From positions 3,100,001 to 3,164,000 of the forward strand of contig NC_012860.1 of NCBI RefSeq assembly GCF_000026945.1: a DNA stretch of 64,000 bases, written 5' to 3'. Every line of letters starts with the position of its first letter. Position 1 is the stretch's first letter. The DNA is from Candida dubliniensis CD36. Lineage: Eukaryota; Ascomycota; Pichiomycetes; Serinales; Debaryomycetaceae. This document shows, piece after piece, positions 1 through 11,647 of the stretch. Below the pieces are notes generated by a model that saw only the letters and a list, made by a program, of their open reading frames with translations, made no database searches and was not told the DNA's origin. A program made the translations under genes and the position numbers.

Positions 1-157
1 TGAAGAGGATTTTACATGGGATGATGATGAGGAGGAGGAAGAAGAAGAACCAATTGGTGATAAACCATCCAACGAGGCTATTCCCGATAAAGAAACCAAC
101 AAAACGGATACTACGGCAAAGAAGGCAGAAGACGAAGAGGATGAAGATTGGGAATGA
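1..157 (+). CDS. C-terminal end of an unidentified acidic protein (partial)
   Basis: The reading frame is open from position 2 to a TGA at 155-157, and its 5' part lies outside the window. The visible 51 residues are very acidic, with a long Asp/Glu run near the start and a final Asp-Trp-Glu. The codons encoding them are mixed, so this is not a simple DNA repeat. Such a tail resembles the ends of yeast BSD-domain (Dos2-like) proteins, but without the rest of the gene that is only a guess. It is transcribed in the same direction as SSK1, 477 bp upstream of its start codon. Confidence 0.6.
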   Translation, partial: EEDFTWDDDEEEEEEEPIGDKPSNEAIPDKETNKTDTTAKKAEDEEDEDWE

Positions 158-634
158 CTTGAATAATTGTTATTGATGCAGTTTTTTTTGTACGTATGTT
201 TGTTTTATCATTGTGTAGTTTCTGAATCTGCATTTTGCGTTTCCATATATATATATCCACACTTAATCTCGAGGAAGAGTGGGTAAGATAATTTAATCTA
301 TTTCTTTACCTCTCAGTTTGTGTTCTTTTTGACCATACCTGGTACTGTAAGTGTGTGTGTATTCGTGGTTGACCAGTCAAAATTTCAAATCAATTAAAAC
401 GGAGCGAAAAAAATAAAAAGAAACTAAATTGTAAAGGCTGCCCGCCTTGAGGTAGGTTTTCGATATTCACAACCAATTTTTATTAATACTAATCTAAGTT
501 AAACTTTGCTTTGGTGCACACTTTCTCACATTGAGCAGTTTTAAAGGAACCAAAAAAAAAAAAAAAAAAATAACCAAGAAAGAAATAAAGCAACAAGAAT
601 TCTGCTAACAAACCAAACCAAAAAATAATTACTT
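158..634. promoter_or_regulatory. Intergenic region and SSK1 promoter
   Basis: This 477-bp gap holds the 3' end of the upstream gene and the promoter of SSK1. Visible elements are a short TATATATATA stretch near 247-256, a GTGTGTGTGT stretch near 351-360 and a run of 19 A just upstream of the SSK1 start (about 552-570). An AAACTTT-containing sequence lies near 500. No ORF or RNA gene was seen. Confidence 0.5.
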
Positions 635-2638
635 ATGAGTTATCTATATAACAATTCAGATTATAGTACATCGCATACTATGAAGTCGCCCGTGGCATAC
701 AACCAATTTCCTAAACTACAGCCAAGCAATTCGACAGCCACTACTAATAATACAGCCACAACAGCAACGGCAGCAGCGGCAGCAGCATCAGCATCAGCAT
801 CAGTTACACCACTGTTGACATCACCAACATCATTGACAACACCACAGAACAAGTATAGACGTGGAGGATTGGATAATACGCTTCCCAAACTAGAAACTAC
901 AAGAAAGAACAGACAAGATGATATCAGTTCAATCACGCCCAGCAATTCAATCAATAGTTCTACAACAAAGTTGACGTTACCTCCACGACGAGTTTGGGTT
1001 AAAAAGCCCCAAACAAATAATCCAACCACGGTACTTGCTTATGTTAATGATATAATTGACGATTTGAAAGTGGCAGTGGTGAATAAATATCCAAATACAA
1101 TTGGTAGATATGAAGACGCTGCTGATTTGCTTGTGAAAATAGATTTGAACAATATCAAAGTTCCAGTTTCCCCCAGTGTCAATCGAGTTTCCCAAAGAAT
1201 TCCATTTGATAATTGCATAATATTGGAGCCAGATCAAAATGTTTGGCAAATACTAGACAATTATTTTCCTAATGGAATGACCATGCACGATGCCTTGATA
1301 ATTGAGACACCAACATTCAAACCAGACCACCAAATGCCAACGCCAATCACATCCAGTATTAATAACAACTACAATAATAATAATAATAATAACAATTTTA
1401 TGCCTTTTCAAGAACGTCAATCAAGTATTGGGAACAACAACAATAAAACACCAGGAGTCAAACACCCGCAACCAATACAACCAAATTATACTCGTGTAGG
1501 TTTACACAAGCCTTATTCCATGAATAGAACAAGTTTCCTGACGGCTAACAACCCTGTCCCATCTATCATCAAGGATAGATCGGTGTCGCCATCAAACTTG
1601 GGAGTTTCAAGAAACTCTCCCGTGTCACACAAAAGATCATATTCAAACCCAGTTGCTTCACCAAATTCTATTGCAGCACAAGCTAATAATCCTCTGGCAG
1701 TCTTATTGTTGCCCAGGAATTTTTCATTAGCTAATAATAATAGTAATCAGGGACAGCAAAGTAACAACAGTACGCCTGCCAAAAAAAATTTATCGGAAGA
1801 TGGTAGTAAATCATTTAATGACAAGACACAAGATGATGTGTCATCAAAATTAAAAACAAATCCTGACAATACAAACTACCAGGAGAAGCAACAAGAACAG
1901 CAAAACACTGAACAATCTGAAAGTGGGTTTAGTGAATCTTCAGCATCACCTGAAGTGGTTCACAATTCTAAAGCAGCACCATTACCGTTGACTAAATCAT
2001 CAACATCTGCCACCACCACTACTTCCCCCAACTCCAACAGTAATAGTATCAACAACAAGGGAAAACTGGGTCAATCCAAATCAAAGGCAGCTAATGATCC
2101 AACGCCGACCGATATAGTGTTACCATCTATTTCTGTTTTGGTAGTTGAGGATAATGCCATTAATCAAGCTATTTTGGGAGCATTTTTACGAAAACGTAAA
2201 ATTCATTATCAAATTGCAAAAAATGGTCAAGAAGCTATAGATAAATGGAAGAAGGGAGGGTTTCATTTGGTATTGATGGATATTCAGTTGCCGGTGAAAT
2301 CAGGGATTGAGGCAACTAAAGAAATCAGACATTTAGAGAAACTAAACAGGATTGGAGTATTTCATGAAAATGAAATTGGGAAAAATGTAATTATTAGTGA
2401 AGAAAATAGATTAACGTCCAATACGTTTAGATCTCCAGTGATTATCGTTGCCTTAACTGCCAGTTCAAATTCTTCTGTGGATAAAACTAATGCATTAACG
2501 GCTGGGTGTAATGATTATTTAACCAAACCAGTCAATTTAGTTTGGTTACAGAATAAAATCACTGAATGGGGGTGTATGCAAGCATTGATTGATTTTGATG
2601 GATGGAAAGATAAGAATCGAAGATTGAACAAGGCATGA
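635..2638 (+). CDS. SSK1: Response regulator Ssk1
   Basis: 667-aa cytosolic response regulator that receives phosphate from the Sln1/Ypd1-type phosphorelay and controls the Ssk2-Pbs2-Hog1 stress MAPK branch (known for the family). The first 500 residues are low-complexity: an Ala/Ser-Ala run at about 40-57, Asn-rich tracts (codons 243-254 and elsewhere), and many Ser/Thr/Gln stretches. The C-terminal receiver domain, about 497-650, shows the acidic pair E505-D506, the phospho-acceptor D549 in a LMDIQLP context, a conserved Thr in VALTAS and K631 in LTKP. The receiver is interrupted by an insertion of about 30 residues before the fourth strand, which is usual for fungal Ssk1. The start is the first ATG after the A-rich leader. 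Identification is firm. Confidence 0.96.
   Translation: MSYLYNNSDYSTSHTMKSPVAYNQFPKLQPSNSTATTNNTATTATAAAAAASASASVTPLLTSPTSLTTPQNKYRRGGLDNTLPKLETTRKNRQDDISSITPSNSINSSTTKLTLPPRRVWVKKPQTNNPTTVLAYVNDIIDDLKVAVVNKYPNTIGRYEDAADLLVKIDLNNIKVPVSPSVNRVSQRIPFDNCIILEPDQNVWQILDNYFPNGMTMHDALIIETPTFKPDHQMPTPITSSINNNYNNNNNNNNFMPFQERQSSIGNNNNKTPGVKHPQPIQPNYTRVGLHKPYSMNRTSFLTANNPVPSIIKDRSVSPSNLGVSRNSPVSHKRSYSNPVASPNSIAAQANNPLAVLLLPRNFSLANNNSNQGQQSNNSTPAKKNLSEDGSKSFNDKTQDDVSSKLKTNPDNTNYQEKQQEQQNTEQSESGFSESSASPEVVHNSKAAPLPLTKSSTSATTTTSPNSNSNSINNKGKLGQSKSKAANDPTPTDIVLPSISVLVVEDNAINQAILGAFLRKRKIHYQIAKNGQEAIDKWKKGGFHLVLMDIQLPVKSGIEATKEIRHLEKLNRIGVFHENEIGKNVIISEENRLTSNTFRSPVIIVALTASSNSSVDKTNALTAGCNDYLTKPVNLVWLQNKITEWGCMQALIDFDGWKDKNRRLNKA
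1361..1396 (+). repeat. AAT/AAC trinucleotide run coding poly-Asn in SSK1
   Basis: In-frame run of Asn codons (AAT/AAC, interrupted by one TAC) encoding SSK1 residues 243-254. Nearly pure AAT units make it prone to length change between alleles and strains. Confidence 0.85.
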
Positions 2639-5600
2639 AAAAGATGGTTTTAAGAAATGTCATTTCAATGAGTCTTTTTGGAATGAATTGGGTTCCTGTT
2701 TATCAGTTGTGGCTCATTTTTTTTTAATGATTAATAAGAATTGTTAACGAGTTTAAGACATGAAGCAGATGAAATTTTCTTTTTTTGATGATAGTCTGCG
2801 GGTGGGTTTACTGTATCATTTATGTAGAAATTTAATTAGGGCTTTTGTATTATGTTCATATATATATATATATAAATATCATACCAAGATCATCATTACC
2901 AATTATTTTATAGTTATGCCATAAAATAGATGTACAAAACAGACAAATAGTAGCAATTTTGAATCACTTCAAAGAAGAGTATTTGCTATAATCAGTATTA
3001 TTTTTTTTTTCTTTAGTTACAAAGATAATTTAACGATTTAACCAATAGGAGATTGAGCCGTCAATTGGTATAATATTATCCGTTAATGTTGTACAGATTT
3101 TGATTTAAACAAATCAAGTGTGTCTTTCAAAACCACACAAAGGAGACGAACCCTACTTTTTATTAAACTAAGTAGCATCCACTCTCGTTTTACTAGTGCC
3201 AGCACAGCTAGTAACACTGGTTTCATTTCATTTCTGATATTGCTTTCCGGGCTTTGCAAAAAATAATTTCTGTTTTGTGTTTTATGAACAACAGTGATGA
3301 TGATGATGGTGAGCTAAAAAAAAAATAGTTCTAGACCTACTCGGATCAAGTATTCAAGAGTGATTGAGCTGTAGAGCCTATAAGTAAAATGCTTATTTGT
3401 TATAGTCTGTTTGTGTAATATGACCTAAGAGTTAATTGGTTAATTTCAACGGTTTTACTTGTCTCCCAAGAAAATTCAATAATAATAAGTGCTCTGTTGG
3501 ATCTTTAAAATTGTTGGGGTTGAAGTAATGGTCAAGAAACTCAACCATACCTATTACGTTTCATTATTACTTATGAAAGAAAATCATAAAGTCACAAAAA
3601 AAAAAAAAAAACAGCAGGACTATTCCTAATCGCTCAACTACACCAAGTTAAAACTATTTGCGCAGACCTATACTACCCTTACGAAATTCAATGTGTCCAG
3701 TGCTAACTGACATACGCTTATTCTAAATGTTCGTTTATTTTCCTCTTGTTTTTTACGTAAGGAGTTGAAATGCAGATCTATGTTCTTTTAAACAGTATGT
3801 TTCAAGTTAAGGTCTACAATAGTAAAAGGATCCTTCACATTTTTTTTTGTGGCTATTATTTTGATTCGAAAGTATCTACATTCACTAAATCTTGTCATTT
3901 TACTTGATTTGGTTAGATTGACAAAGATCACCATCAAGTTGAAAACAAAAAATTTTAAGAGAAAGTTTCTCTCCTGTTTAGTCTGTTTGTCACAATATAC
4001 AATACCAATAGTGTGGTATGCAGTCAAGAGCGTAAGTTTCTTCACTTCTCATCTTCCTTTGTGTTGCTAGGTAGTAAAAGGCAAATAGTTAACAGCTCTT
4101 TGGTGGCCACTGAATATGTACATGATCAATTTTCAAATGCACAATTAAGTGGATATTTTTTAATGGGTCTGTACATGAAGGTGGTGTATGTTTGCATAGA
4201 GATACCCCTTTAGTACAATAATTGGTGACGGTTTAAACTCAAATTGAAAGCGACGTTGAAGATAATAATTTGAATTTAACTTTTAAAATAAACTAAACTA
4301 ATTACTATGCCAGATTCGGAAATGTAATAAAGCGAAAGAAAAAAAGAAAAAAGAAACAGAAAGTTTATTATATTAATTTAATATTATACAAACCAAATCA
4401 TTTCTTTGTGCTCTGATTTAGTTTTTAGATAATGAAAAATTTTATTTTTCAACATTTAATGTTTTATTAATTGTAGTTATAGGCTAGAATGTTTTGTGGT
4501 CTTATTTTTTTGCCATTAGTTAATAAGTCTAGATTCGTGGTACTTGATATTACGGAAATAATATCAACTGTAGAAGATATCATAAGCTGCTATACTCAGT
4601 CTAACATCAAATACAATACAGCACAATAATCGAGGGCACTTCATATTTTTTGAAGTTTTTTAAACGCTGAACAAATTGTAACAGGTTTTACATAGTAGAA
4701 TGGGAACTGATGGTTGTCTGTACTTTGGAAATCTAGTCATACACCATGAAAGTTACGAGATTTTTTATTGCTTTTTTCTAAAAAGTTAAGCCGGTGATAA
4801 GTAAAGAAAAACAAACAAAACAATTCTACTATATGAAACGGTGAGTCCAGTGTGGTGTCTTTGAAATTGTTCGATATTCTTAAAAATTCTGCTCTTATTA
4901 CTGCGAAATTGTTTAAAAAAAAAGCAAATAGCGGATGCAAAAAAGGTCAGGAATAACACCACCAAAAGAATGAACAGGAGAAGGGAGTTACAGTAAACAA
5001 CACTCGTACCATAAATGCTTATGCTTATACAAATAAGTCTTTTTCATTTTTAATGACCAGTTAACATAAAATATTAACTCTGAACAATAGGAAGAGAAAA
5101 TCCGAAAATACAGGGCGCCAAACTTGCAGTTACGTAACAAGGTTTAGACCAAATACTTTAGACTGGGAAGAGGGAAAAATTGTCTTCCTACAGGTAACAG
5201 TTTCACGCTTACACTAGTTTTATTCACATCGTAGTATCCAGTACGAATAGTTGGAAGAAGAGGAGAGAAAGGGGACACTCACAAAGTCGTTAACAGCTGG
5301 GTTATACCACGCGAATTGTTTGACTAAGTAAAAAATACTAGTTGACGTATGTTTTATTGGCGCTGTGATTAAGGTTTGGTCCGTGTTGCAATGTTCAACC
5401 AAAGGGCATCACTGTGCCGTCAAAAAAAAAAAAAATTGGGAGAAGGTACACGTCAAAATTTCCGAACTACACACGACTATTATTCTTGTATGCCGTCTCA
5501 AAGGAAAAAGACGAGGGAAATTTTTTTTTTTATCGCCTACTGTCGCTGTTTCTTAACGCCATGGGGTCAAATTTCATCTCATCAGTCGTTTTCATGACGA

Positions 5601-7148
5601 TAAAAAAGTGGCCAAGAGAATTTATTTTTTTTGCCACTTTAATTATTGATCTGGGAACGACCATAAAGATATACCTACGAGTTCGCAACTAGGTTTTTCA
5701 ATCTCTTCAACAATCCATGTTAAAAAACAAAAAAAAAAAACCATTTAAATGATACAAACCAGTGAATTAAGTCAAATTGAATTATTTTACAACTCAAGCT
5801 AAAAAAACTAGAATTATCCAATAATGTCTATTATTTAGAAACTAATTATTATATTTAATTTAAATGAAAAAGGAGAATTATATGACTTCTCCCAAGCTTT
5901 GTAGAAGACAAAGACGAAAAATTGCAAGAGGGATCTCCAATGAAAAAAAAAAAAAGTTTCATTCTGTCGTTCCACTTTAAAGTGGTGAAATATACACATC
6001 TATCTTTTCTTCCCACATTCACAAACAGGGTTGTCTTCAATTCTTCTCTACCAATTTAAAAAAAGGAGTTGGTTTCCTTGGCTCCCCTCCCCCCTTAAAA
6101 CAAACAAGGGAGCAACTAACACAACCAACTGACTATTCCGAGGATCTACTTTTGCTGTTAGTGTACTTGAGAAAAGCAAATGAGAACAATTGTATTTCTG
6201 TATTGTCAATCTTGTGATGCACAAATTCAATTCACATTCGTCGATTCACAATATACACTCATGCAACTAAAAACAAAAGAATTTCAGTAATTTATTTTCA
6301 ATTTGATTGTTTTAGGAATCCTAATGAAGTCTAGATCTACAGCATTACCCAATTGAGTATTATTCCACCGCACAGCACATACCAATTGGGCGGTTTCTTA
6401 CACAAACTAAGGATAATATTTAATGCACAATTAATTAAACAATCAGCTAAATTGAACAAAAAATTGCAGCAGCTGTACACGACCTTACACAAAACATAAA
6501 ATGGCTTATTACTGATACTATTTTTCCTTGATTTTGTTGCTCTTTCACACTACTAAGTAAGGTTAATCTAGTAAGTTACCTAACATGATGGCTATATAAT
6601 ATGTATGATCTAGGCTTTAACCACATTAGCTAATTGTTTTTGGATTTGTAATTTGTTTGTTTGTTGGCCTCCTTTTTTTGACACAAATTAACAAAAGTCA
6701 ATGGCAAATCCTAATGGAAGAAAAATTTTTCTATTCTTTGGTTTGTTTTTGTTTTTTAATATTTTTTTTTTGCATCTTTCGCATTTAGGGAAAATTTCTT
6801 TTTTCTATTCTGAAGGCTATATTTTTTTTTGGCTTTTATTACTGAAAGATCTCAATGTCCACCAACGTATAAATAAAATCTGTTCTGTCTAACATTTTTT
6901 TTTGATTTCCTCTTTCTCTTTCTTTTATATTAATTTTTCATTAATTAAATTCAACCTACAACCTTTAACCAACTTTTGTCTTTCATTTAGCAACTAGTTC
7001 CTTTAAACTTTTAACTGTCAAGTTAACTATTATTTTTATCAAACTAACTATTTACTATTATTTTCACATTCCTTTGATTTGCAAATCATCCAAATATAAT
7101 AGTATACCTGCAACAACAACAAACAAGAAATACCGATATCTTTTCATT
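2639..7148. promoter_or_regulatory. 4.5-kb gene-free region, upstream of SIM1
   Basis: The only ORFs here are short (under 95 codons), have low-complexity or random-looking translations, and mostly lack an ATG start. The stretch lies downstream of SSK1 and upstream of SIM1, so it is probably a very long SIM1 5' regulatory region, perhaps with a long leader or non-coding transcripts. Visible elements: a TATATATATATA near 2860-2872, many A/T homopolymers, and a nested inverted repeat at 3191-3213. No tRNA B-box, LTR ends or other RNA genes were recognised. Confidence 0.5.
3191..3213. repeat. Nested inverted repeat
   Basis: TACTAG and CTAGTA arms (6 bp, perfect) flank an 11-base centre. Within it GTGC-CA-GCAC (3196-3205) is a second perfect inverted repeat. 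It could be a protein-binding palindrome or chance; no function is assigned. Confidence 0.4.
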
Positions 7149-8264
7149 ATGAAATATTTTACTTTATTAACTGTCTTATCGACTGCTTTGGCCACTCCAT
7201 TGCAACACCAACACCACCACCATCATGAACACGCCAGAAGAGCCGAAGTAACCCAGGTTGTTTATGTCGACAGCAACGGTAACCAAGTTCAAAGTCAAGT
7301 CACAGAAAACGCTTCTTCTGGTGTTACTGGTGAAACTACTGCCGAAACCATTCAAACTCGTTCAAGTGATGACAGCAGTAGTAGTGACAGCAACCCAGTT
7401 GCTTCAATTGCCAGCTCAGTTGCTTCAAGTGTTTCCTCAGCTATCGGTGATATTGAAGGTGATTTGAGTGCCTTTTCCGACCCAAGCAAGAAATTTGAAG
7501 ATGGTGTTTACGATTGTGATTCCGTTCCAGTTGGTCAAGGTGTTATTGCCGTTGATTGGGTTTCTGGATTAAACGGTGGTTGGACCACCATCATGAACGA
7601 AAATGGTGACACTTCTTCCAGCTGTAAGGATGGTTACTACTGTTCTTATGCTTGTCAAGCTGGTATGTCCAAGACTCAATGGCCATCTGAACAACCAAGT
7701 AATGGTATGTCTATTGGTGGATTATACTGTAAGAACGGTAAATTGTACAGATCTAACACTGACAACGATTACTTATGTCAATGGGGTGCCAAAGATGTCA
7801 ACTTTGTTTCTGAAATCAGCAAGGACGTTGCTATCTGTAGAACCGATTACCCAGGTTCTGAAAACATGAACATCCCAACTTTGTTAAGTGCTGGTGGTAA
7901 AGCCCCATGTTCTGTTGTCGATGGTGACACCTACTTCAAATGGTTAGGTGGTAAAACTTCTACCCAATACTACGTCAACAATGCTGGTGTTTCCGTCGAA
8001 GATGGTTGTATCTGGGGTACTGAAGGCTCTGGTGTTGGTAACTGGGCTCCAGTTGTTTTGGGATCTGGTACTACTGGTGGTAAAACTTACTTGTCATTGA
8101 TTCCAAACCCAAACAACAAAGACAAACCAAACTACAACATCAAGATTGTTGGTGATGATGTCAACGGTGACTGTAAATACGAAAATGGTCAATACAATGG
8201 CAGTGGTTCCGATGGTTGTACTGTTACTGTCAATTCTGGTTCTGCCAAATTTGTTTTCTATTAG
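7149..8264 (+). CDS. SIM1: SUN-family secreted cell-wall glucanase-like protein Sim1
   Basis: 371-aa secreted protein of the SUN family (Sim1/Sun41), which acts in the wall at septation and cell separation (family knowledge). The ATG at 7149 opens with a typical signal peptide (about 1-17), so the upstream in-frame TTG at 7074 is not used. After the signal come a His/Gln-rich stretch and an Ala-Arg-Arg site that fits Kex2 processing, then a Ser/Thr-rich linker (about 60-120). The SUN domain, about 125-371, has regularly spaced Cys residues (YDC, SSC, YYC, SYAC, GLYC, YLC, ICR, PCS, DGC). Codon use is strongly biased to TTG, GGT and GTT, suggesting high expression. It sits between a 4.5-kb upstream region and convergent ATG12. 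Distinction from the paralogue Sun41 rests on length and synteny with SSK1. Confidence 0.93.
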   Translation: MKYFTLLTVLSTALATPLQHQHHHHHEHARRAEVTQVVYVDSNGNQVQSQVTENASSGVTGETTAETIQTRSSDDSSSSDSNPVASIASSVASSVSSAIGDIEGDLSAFSDPSKKFEDGVYDCDSVPVGQGVIAVDWVSGLNGGWTTIMNENGDTSSSCKDGYYCSYACQAGMSKTQWPSEQPSNGMSIGGLYCKNGKLYRSNTDNDYLCQWGAKDVNFVSEISKDVAICRTDYPGSENMNIPTLLSAGGKAPCSVVDGDTYFKWLGGKTSTQYYVNNAGVSVEDGCIWGTEGSGVGNWAPVVLGSGTTGGKTYLSLIPNPNNKDKPNYNIKIVGDDVNGDCKYENGQYNGSGSDGCTVTVNSGSAKFVFY

Positions 8265-8792
8265 AGAATCACAATTATCTGATATCCCTGTGGCAACTGT
8301 TACAAAGCTTAGTATTATTGATATTATACTTTTCACAATTAATAATACTATTATACAGAAATTAATATTATAATTTTTTGTGTTAATTGATTGTTGTACC
8401 AATAGTTTTTTTTTTTTTTGTCTTCTTTATCACTTTCTTTCGTTTCGGTCAATTATTCCTGAACCATGTTTCTTTCGGTGGGCATTCATTTAAAAATGTT
8501 TTTCTGTTTTTATTTTCTTTATTGTTCTATTATATATTTGGTCTAGGGATTTTTTTTTTTTACATACATTGTTCTAAGTAGTATTTAGAGATACCCATTC
8601 CACAAGTTTTCCCCATTTTATTTATCCATGTTTTATTGTAAAAATAATGTACATTAGAATTGCTACTGATATTGTTGTTAATGAAACATTAACACGTAAA
8701 ACTGTAAAGCTACTTTCATCTATCTTATTGTCTTCGAAACTGCTTGCGCTCTAATTCGCTTGTCTTTGATTATAATTATCTACCAGCGCTCT
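8265..8792. other. Intergenic region between convergent SIM1 and ATG12
   Basis: 528 bp of T-rich DNA holding the 3' ends of SIM1 and ATG12. A T run lies at about 8407-8420. No ORF with coding character or RNA gene was seen. Confidence 0.5.
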
Positions 8793-9287
8793 TCAACCGA
8801 AGGCGATCGTATTACAATAGCTAATAATCAACTCATTATTAGTTTTAAATAATCCATATAACGAGCCTATCAGTTCATCAGGTAAAGGCATAAAACTATT
8901 TTGAATATACAAATTTAAAACACCTTTGAACTTTAATTTTTTACACAAGAATTTGTTTAATGTAGAAACAGTTTGTGTTCCCGAGATCTTAAACACTCGT
9001 GGTTGAATCGACGGTGTCGATCCGATAGGAACAAATCGTATCATTATTTTATTATCCGGGGAATTCTCCGATATATGATCATCAGTAGTAGATCCTTCTG
9101 TTGGGTTTGATAACTTCTGTTGTTGTTCTAAAGGCAACTTTCTCTCTAGTACGATTGATGTTGATAATGGTATTTTGCTTGGGATTGGGTCTTGCTGTAA
9201 GGATATGGATGGTGATGATAAAGACGATGATGATTGACTACCAGTATCATCGTCATCGTCATCTTCAGAATGAATTATTTTTGACAT
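8793..9287 (-). CDS. ATG12: Ubiquitin-like autophagy protein Atg12
   Basis: 164-aa ubiquitin-like modifier. In the family, Atg7 and Atg10 conjugate its C-terminal Gly to Atg5, and the product joins Atg16 as the E3-like complex for Atg8 lipidation at the phagophore. The N-terminal 75 residues are acidic and Ser-rich (a DDDDDD run at 9-14) and probably disordered. The ubiquitin-like fold covers about 79-164, with the family features [23 protein letters not shown] and a C-terminal Phe-Gly. The start ATG (9287-9285) is the only one in this frame upstream of the conserved part. It is divergent from the YBP1-type gene (314 bp between starts). Confidence 0.92.
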   Translation of the reverse strand: MSKIIHSEDDDDDDTGSQSSSSLSSPSISLQQDPIPSKIPLSTSIVLERKLPLEQQQKLSNPTEGSTTDDHISENSPDNKIMIRFVPIGSTPSIQPRVFKISGTQTVSTLNKFLCKKLKFKGVLNLYIQNSFMPLPDELIGSLYGLFKTNNELIISYCNTIAFG

Positions 9288-9601
9288 AATACTGAATTCT
9301 GCGAAACTTCAATGTAGATACTATCATTTACTTGACTGAAATACTGAAGACAAGGTTGATATATCCCACTTCTGTACTTTATATTTTTTTGCCAGACTGC
9401 ACATATCTCAAACTTTGAGTCAATTACAATTCTAGCCTTTCAATAAGAATAAAAAACTGGAACATCTTACACACAACCTTAAAAAAACAGGAAAAAAAAA
9501 AAAAAAAAACAAAAAAACTACACACCCAAATTATATTTCCAGTCGTTCCATTGCCTCCTGTCAAATATTACTTAAAGAAAAAGACAACAACCACACTTGA
9601 C
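9288..9601. promoter_or_regulatory. Shared promoter of ATG12 and the YBP1-type gene
   Basis: 314-bp divergent promoter. It has an A-rich block at about 9480-9527, close to the start codon at 9602. No distinct binding site was recognised. Confidence 0.5.
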
Positions 9602-11614
9602 ATGTCGGAAACAGATCATTCAGAAACTAGTGAATCCACTATTGAGCCATTCCAATTTGAAAAAGTTATGGAAAACTTGGAATCTGGAGCTCAGGACGCG
9701 TTACAGTCCAAGGATTTCTTATCTTATAGTACATTATTGGATATTTATTTAAGCGATCCAACAAAATATTCCAATGAAGAAAAAGAGCAATTACTAGGTC
9801 ATATATTGACTATTCTTTCGGATAACAAACTGTTAACATATGAAATAGGTTGGGATTTGCCACAATTATTGATATTGTATGTTGATTCCGATTTTGAATT
9901 CCATGGCCCTATTAGAGACTCCCCTGGAGTATATAAAATTTTAAAAATTTTTGAAAATTTGGCAATTAATGGTAATCACAAGGAATTATTTTTGAAAAGC
10001 TGTGAATTGTTAAACAATTTGGAATTATCTCAAGATGAAGACATTGAATTATTAAAACGTGAAAATTTCTTTGAAATCAAATTGTATTGTGTATTTGAAT
10101 TAATTGATGCCTGCTTGAAGAAAATCCATACGTTGTATCCATCAAGGTTTTTGGCCATGACAGTCAGCTCTTTCAATAATCTTATGTTCAAATTAACAAA
10201 ACAACATGGTAGTTTAGGGAATTACCATTTTGTCATGAAAAGAGTTTATAGTTTCTGCAGAAACTATATTAGCCCACCATTACCCAGCAATGCTAAGGAA
10301 ATGCCTCAAGAGGAGTTGGACAAGATTGTTAAAGATGAAGAATACTTACAAAGAAGATTATTGACTGGGTTTCTTACTCAGGTGATATATATGGCTAATA
10401 TAAATGGAACTGAAGGTTACTCAATTGACCATTTCAGTTGGTTACAACATCAATCCAAATCAAAAATCAAATTTGAATTTGAAATAGATAGTGCATTCTG
10501 TGATCGATTTGTCGAATTGGCATCTTCATTCGATATCGACTTGTTGAAATGTTTTCAGAACTTCATTACCGACTCCCATAAATTATTAATTGGCATAGAA
10601 TACAAAAATAAAACCAAATCGGACGATGAAATAATTGAAATTATTTTTGAAAGAGTTGTTGTAGATTACCAGAAGAATATTTTAACCAGTATTGTCAACG
10701 GTGATGCTAAAGCTATTCAGGATTCGATTATTGGTGAGTTGATTTTATTCACTCATGCGATAGCAGGAAAGAAATGTTTTACCAAACCAACAATGTCAAT
10801 CCATGATTCGTTAGTGATGACTTTACGTTTGATCATTCCTCAAATGGTAAACCCAAAATTCATCAACTATGGTAACCATGATATAGTTGTGTTTTGGGTA
10901 TGGTTTGCATTATATCAACAACAAATTATCAATTCAAAAAATTTGCAATTGGAGATCTCTTATATTCCTAAAGTTTTATTGACAACATTTTTCCAATGCT
11001 TGTTATTTATTATTATTAAATCTGACGGGAGACCAAATTTCAAGTACATGCTATTGACATTATTGACAAAATTGTTGACATTATCGCCTGATACTGGGTA
11101 TGAATTCATTAAGGACTCACTAAATAATTGTCCTTACGAATCGGTGTATCCTTCTTTAATTGGAGTATATAAACAATTGTTGTTGAATGAAAGGTCTGAT
11201 GTAAATAGTATTGAATTGGAGAAGTTGAATCTCTCTTCTACTTCTTCTTCTTCTTCAACAACAAATGGCCCACCAAAATTGCCACCAAGAAATGGGGTCA
11301 AGAGAAAGCATTATTCGTTGACTAATGAATCTTTAAATGATTTGGTAGATTTGATCAGTGCTTCACTGAAAAATGCATTCATCGAAGATAATACAAAGAT
11401 TGATCCAACTAAATTATCGACTATTGCCGCATACTTGAATCTATTAGTGGCTATAAAGAAAGACCCAGTAATCATTGAAAATAAGGAAAAGCTAAACATT
11501 TTGATTTCATCAATCGAAAACAAGATCAAGAGTGTTAAAAAGTCAACACAAAATCAATTCGAATTAAATGCTGCTGGTATGCTTGAGCTTACAATTGAAA
11601 GATTCAATGAATAA
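9602..11614 (+). CDS. YBP1: Yap1-binding-protein family (Ybp1/Ybp2) protein
   Basis: 670-aa alpha-helical protein matching the yeast Ybp1/Ybp2 (glomulin-like) family in length and overall character. In S. cerevisiae Ybp1 promotes peroxide-dependent oxidation and nuclear accumulation of Yap1, and Ybp2 works at the kinetochore. The frame is open upstream to a TTG at 9551, but the first ATG is at 9602, giving an acidic [11 protein letters not shown] start. Features: a helical repeat-type body (about 25-560), a Ser run near 560-567, then a PPKLPPRNG segment and a helical C-terminus. One family member is expected in CTG-clade yeasts. It is convergent with HPC2 with 33 bp between the stops. Confidence 0.8.
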   Translation: MSETDHSETSESTIEPFQFEKVMENLESGAQDALQSKDFLSYSTLLDIYLSDPTKYSNEEKEQLLGHILTILSDNKLLTYEIGWDLPQLLILYVDSDFEFHGPIRDSPGVYKILKIFENLAINGNHKELFLKSCELLNNLELSQDEDIELLKRENFFEIKLYCVFELIDACLKKIHTLYPSRFLAMTVSSFNNLMFKLTKQHGSLGNYHFVMKRVYSFCRNYISPPLPSNAKEMPQEELDKIVKDEEYLQRRLLTGFLTQVIYMANINGTEGYSIDHFSWLQHQSKSKIKFEFEIDSAFCDRFVELASSFDIDLLKCFQNFITDSHKLLIGIEYKNKTKSDDEIIEIIFERVVVDYQKNILTSIVNGDAKAIQDSIIGELILFTHAIAGKKCFTKPTMSIHDSLVMTLRLIIPQMVNPKFINYGNHDIVVFWVWFALYQQQIINSKNLQLEISYIPKVLLTTFFQCLLFIIIKSDGRPNFKYMLLTLLTKLLTLSPDTGYEFIKDSLNNCPYESVYPSLIGVYKQLLLNERSDVNSIELEKLNLSSTSSSSSTTNGPPKLPPRNGVKRKHYSLTNESLNDLVDLISASLKNAFIEDNTKIDPTKLSTIAAYLNLLVAIKKDPVIIENKEKLNILISSIENKIKSVKKSTQNQFELNAAGMLELTIERFNE

Positions 11615-11647
11615 TATATATGTAGCTACGTATTTATGTATTACCAC

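Noticed and set aside
3280..3312. C/D snoRNA C-box-like TGATGATGATGATG
   Set aside because: It is a simple GAT repeat with no D box or terminal stem in range.
3788..4213. Overlapping short ORFs of 66-85 codons on both strands
   Set aside because: Low-complexity or random composition and no family resemblance. Overlap on both strands is typical of chance ORFs.
5365..5692. Three overlapping frames of 63-92 codons
   Set aside because: They run through A and T homopolymers giving Lys and Phe runs; not credible proteins.
2639..7148. Possible centromere or replication origin (long ORF-free DNA)
   Set aside because: Candida centromeres are ORF-free regions of a few kb, but they are not recognisable by sequence. 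A long promoter of a heavily regulated gene explains this better; the same holds for 41708-46409.
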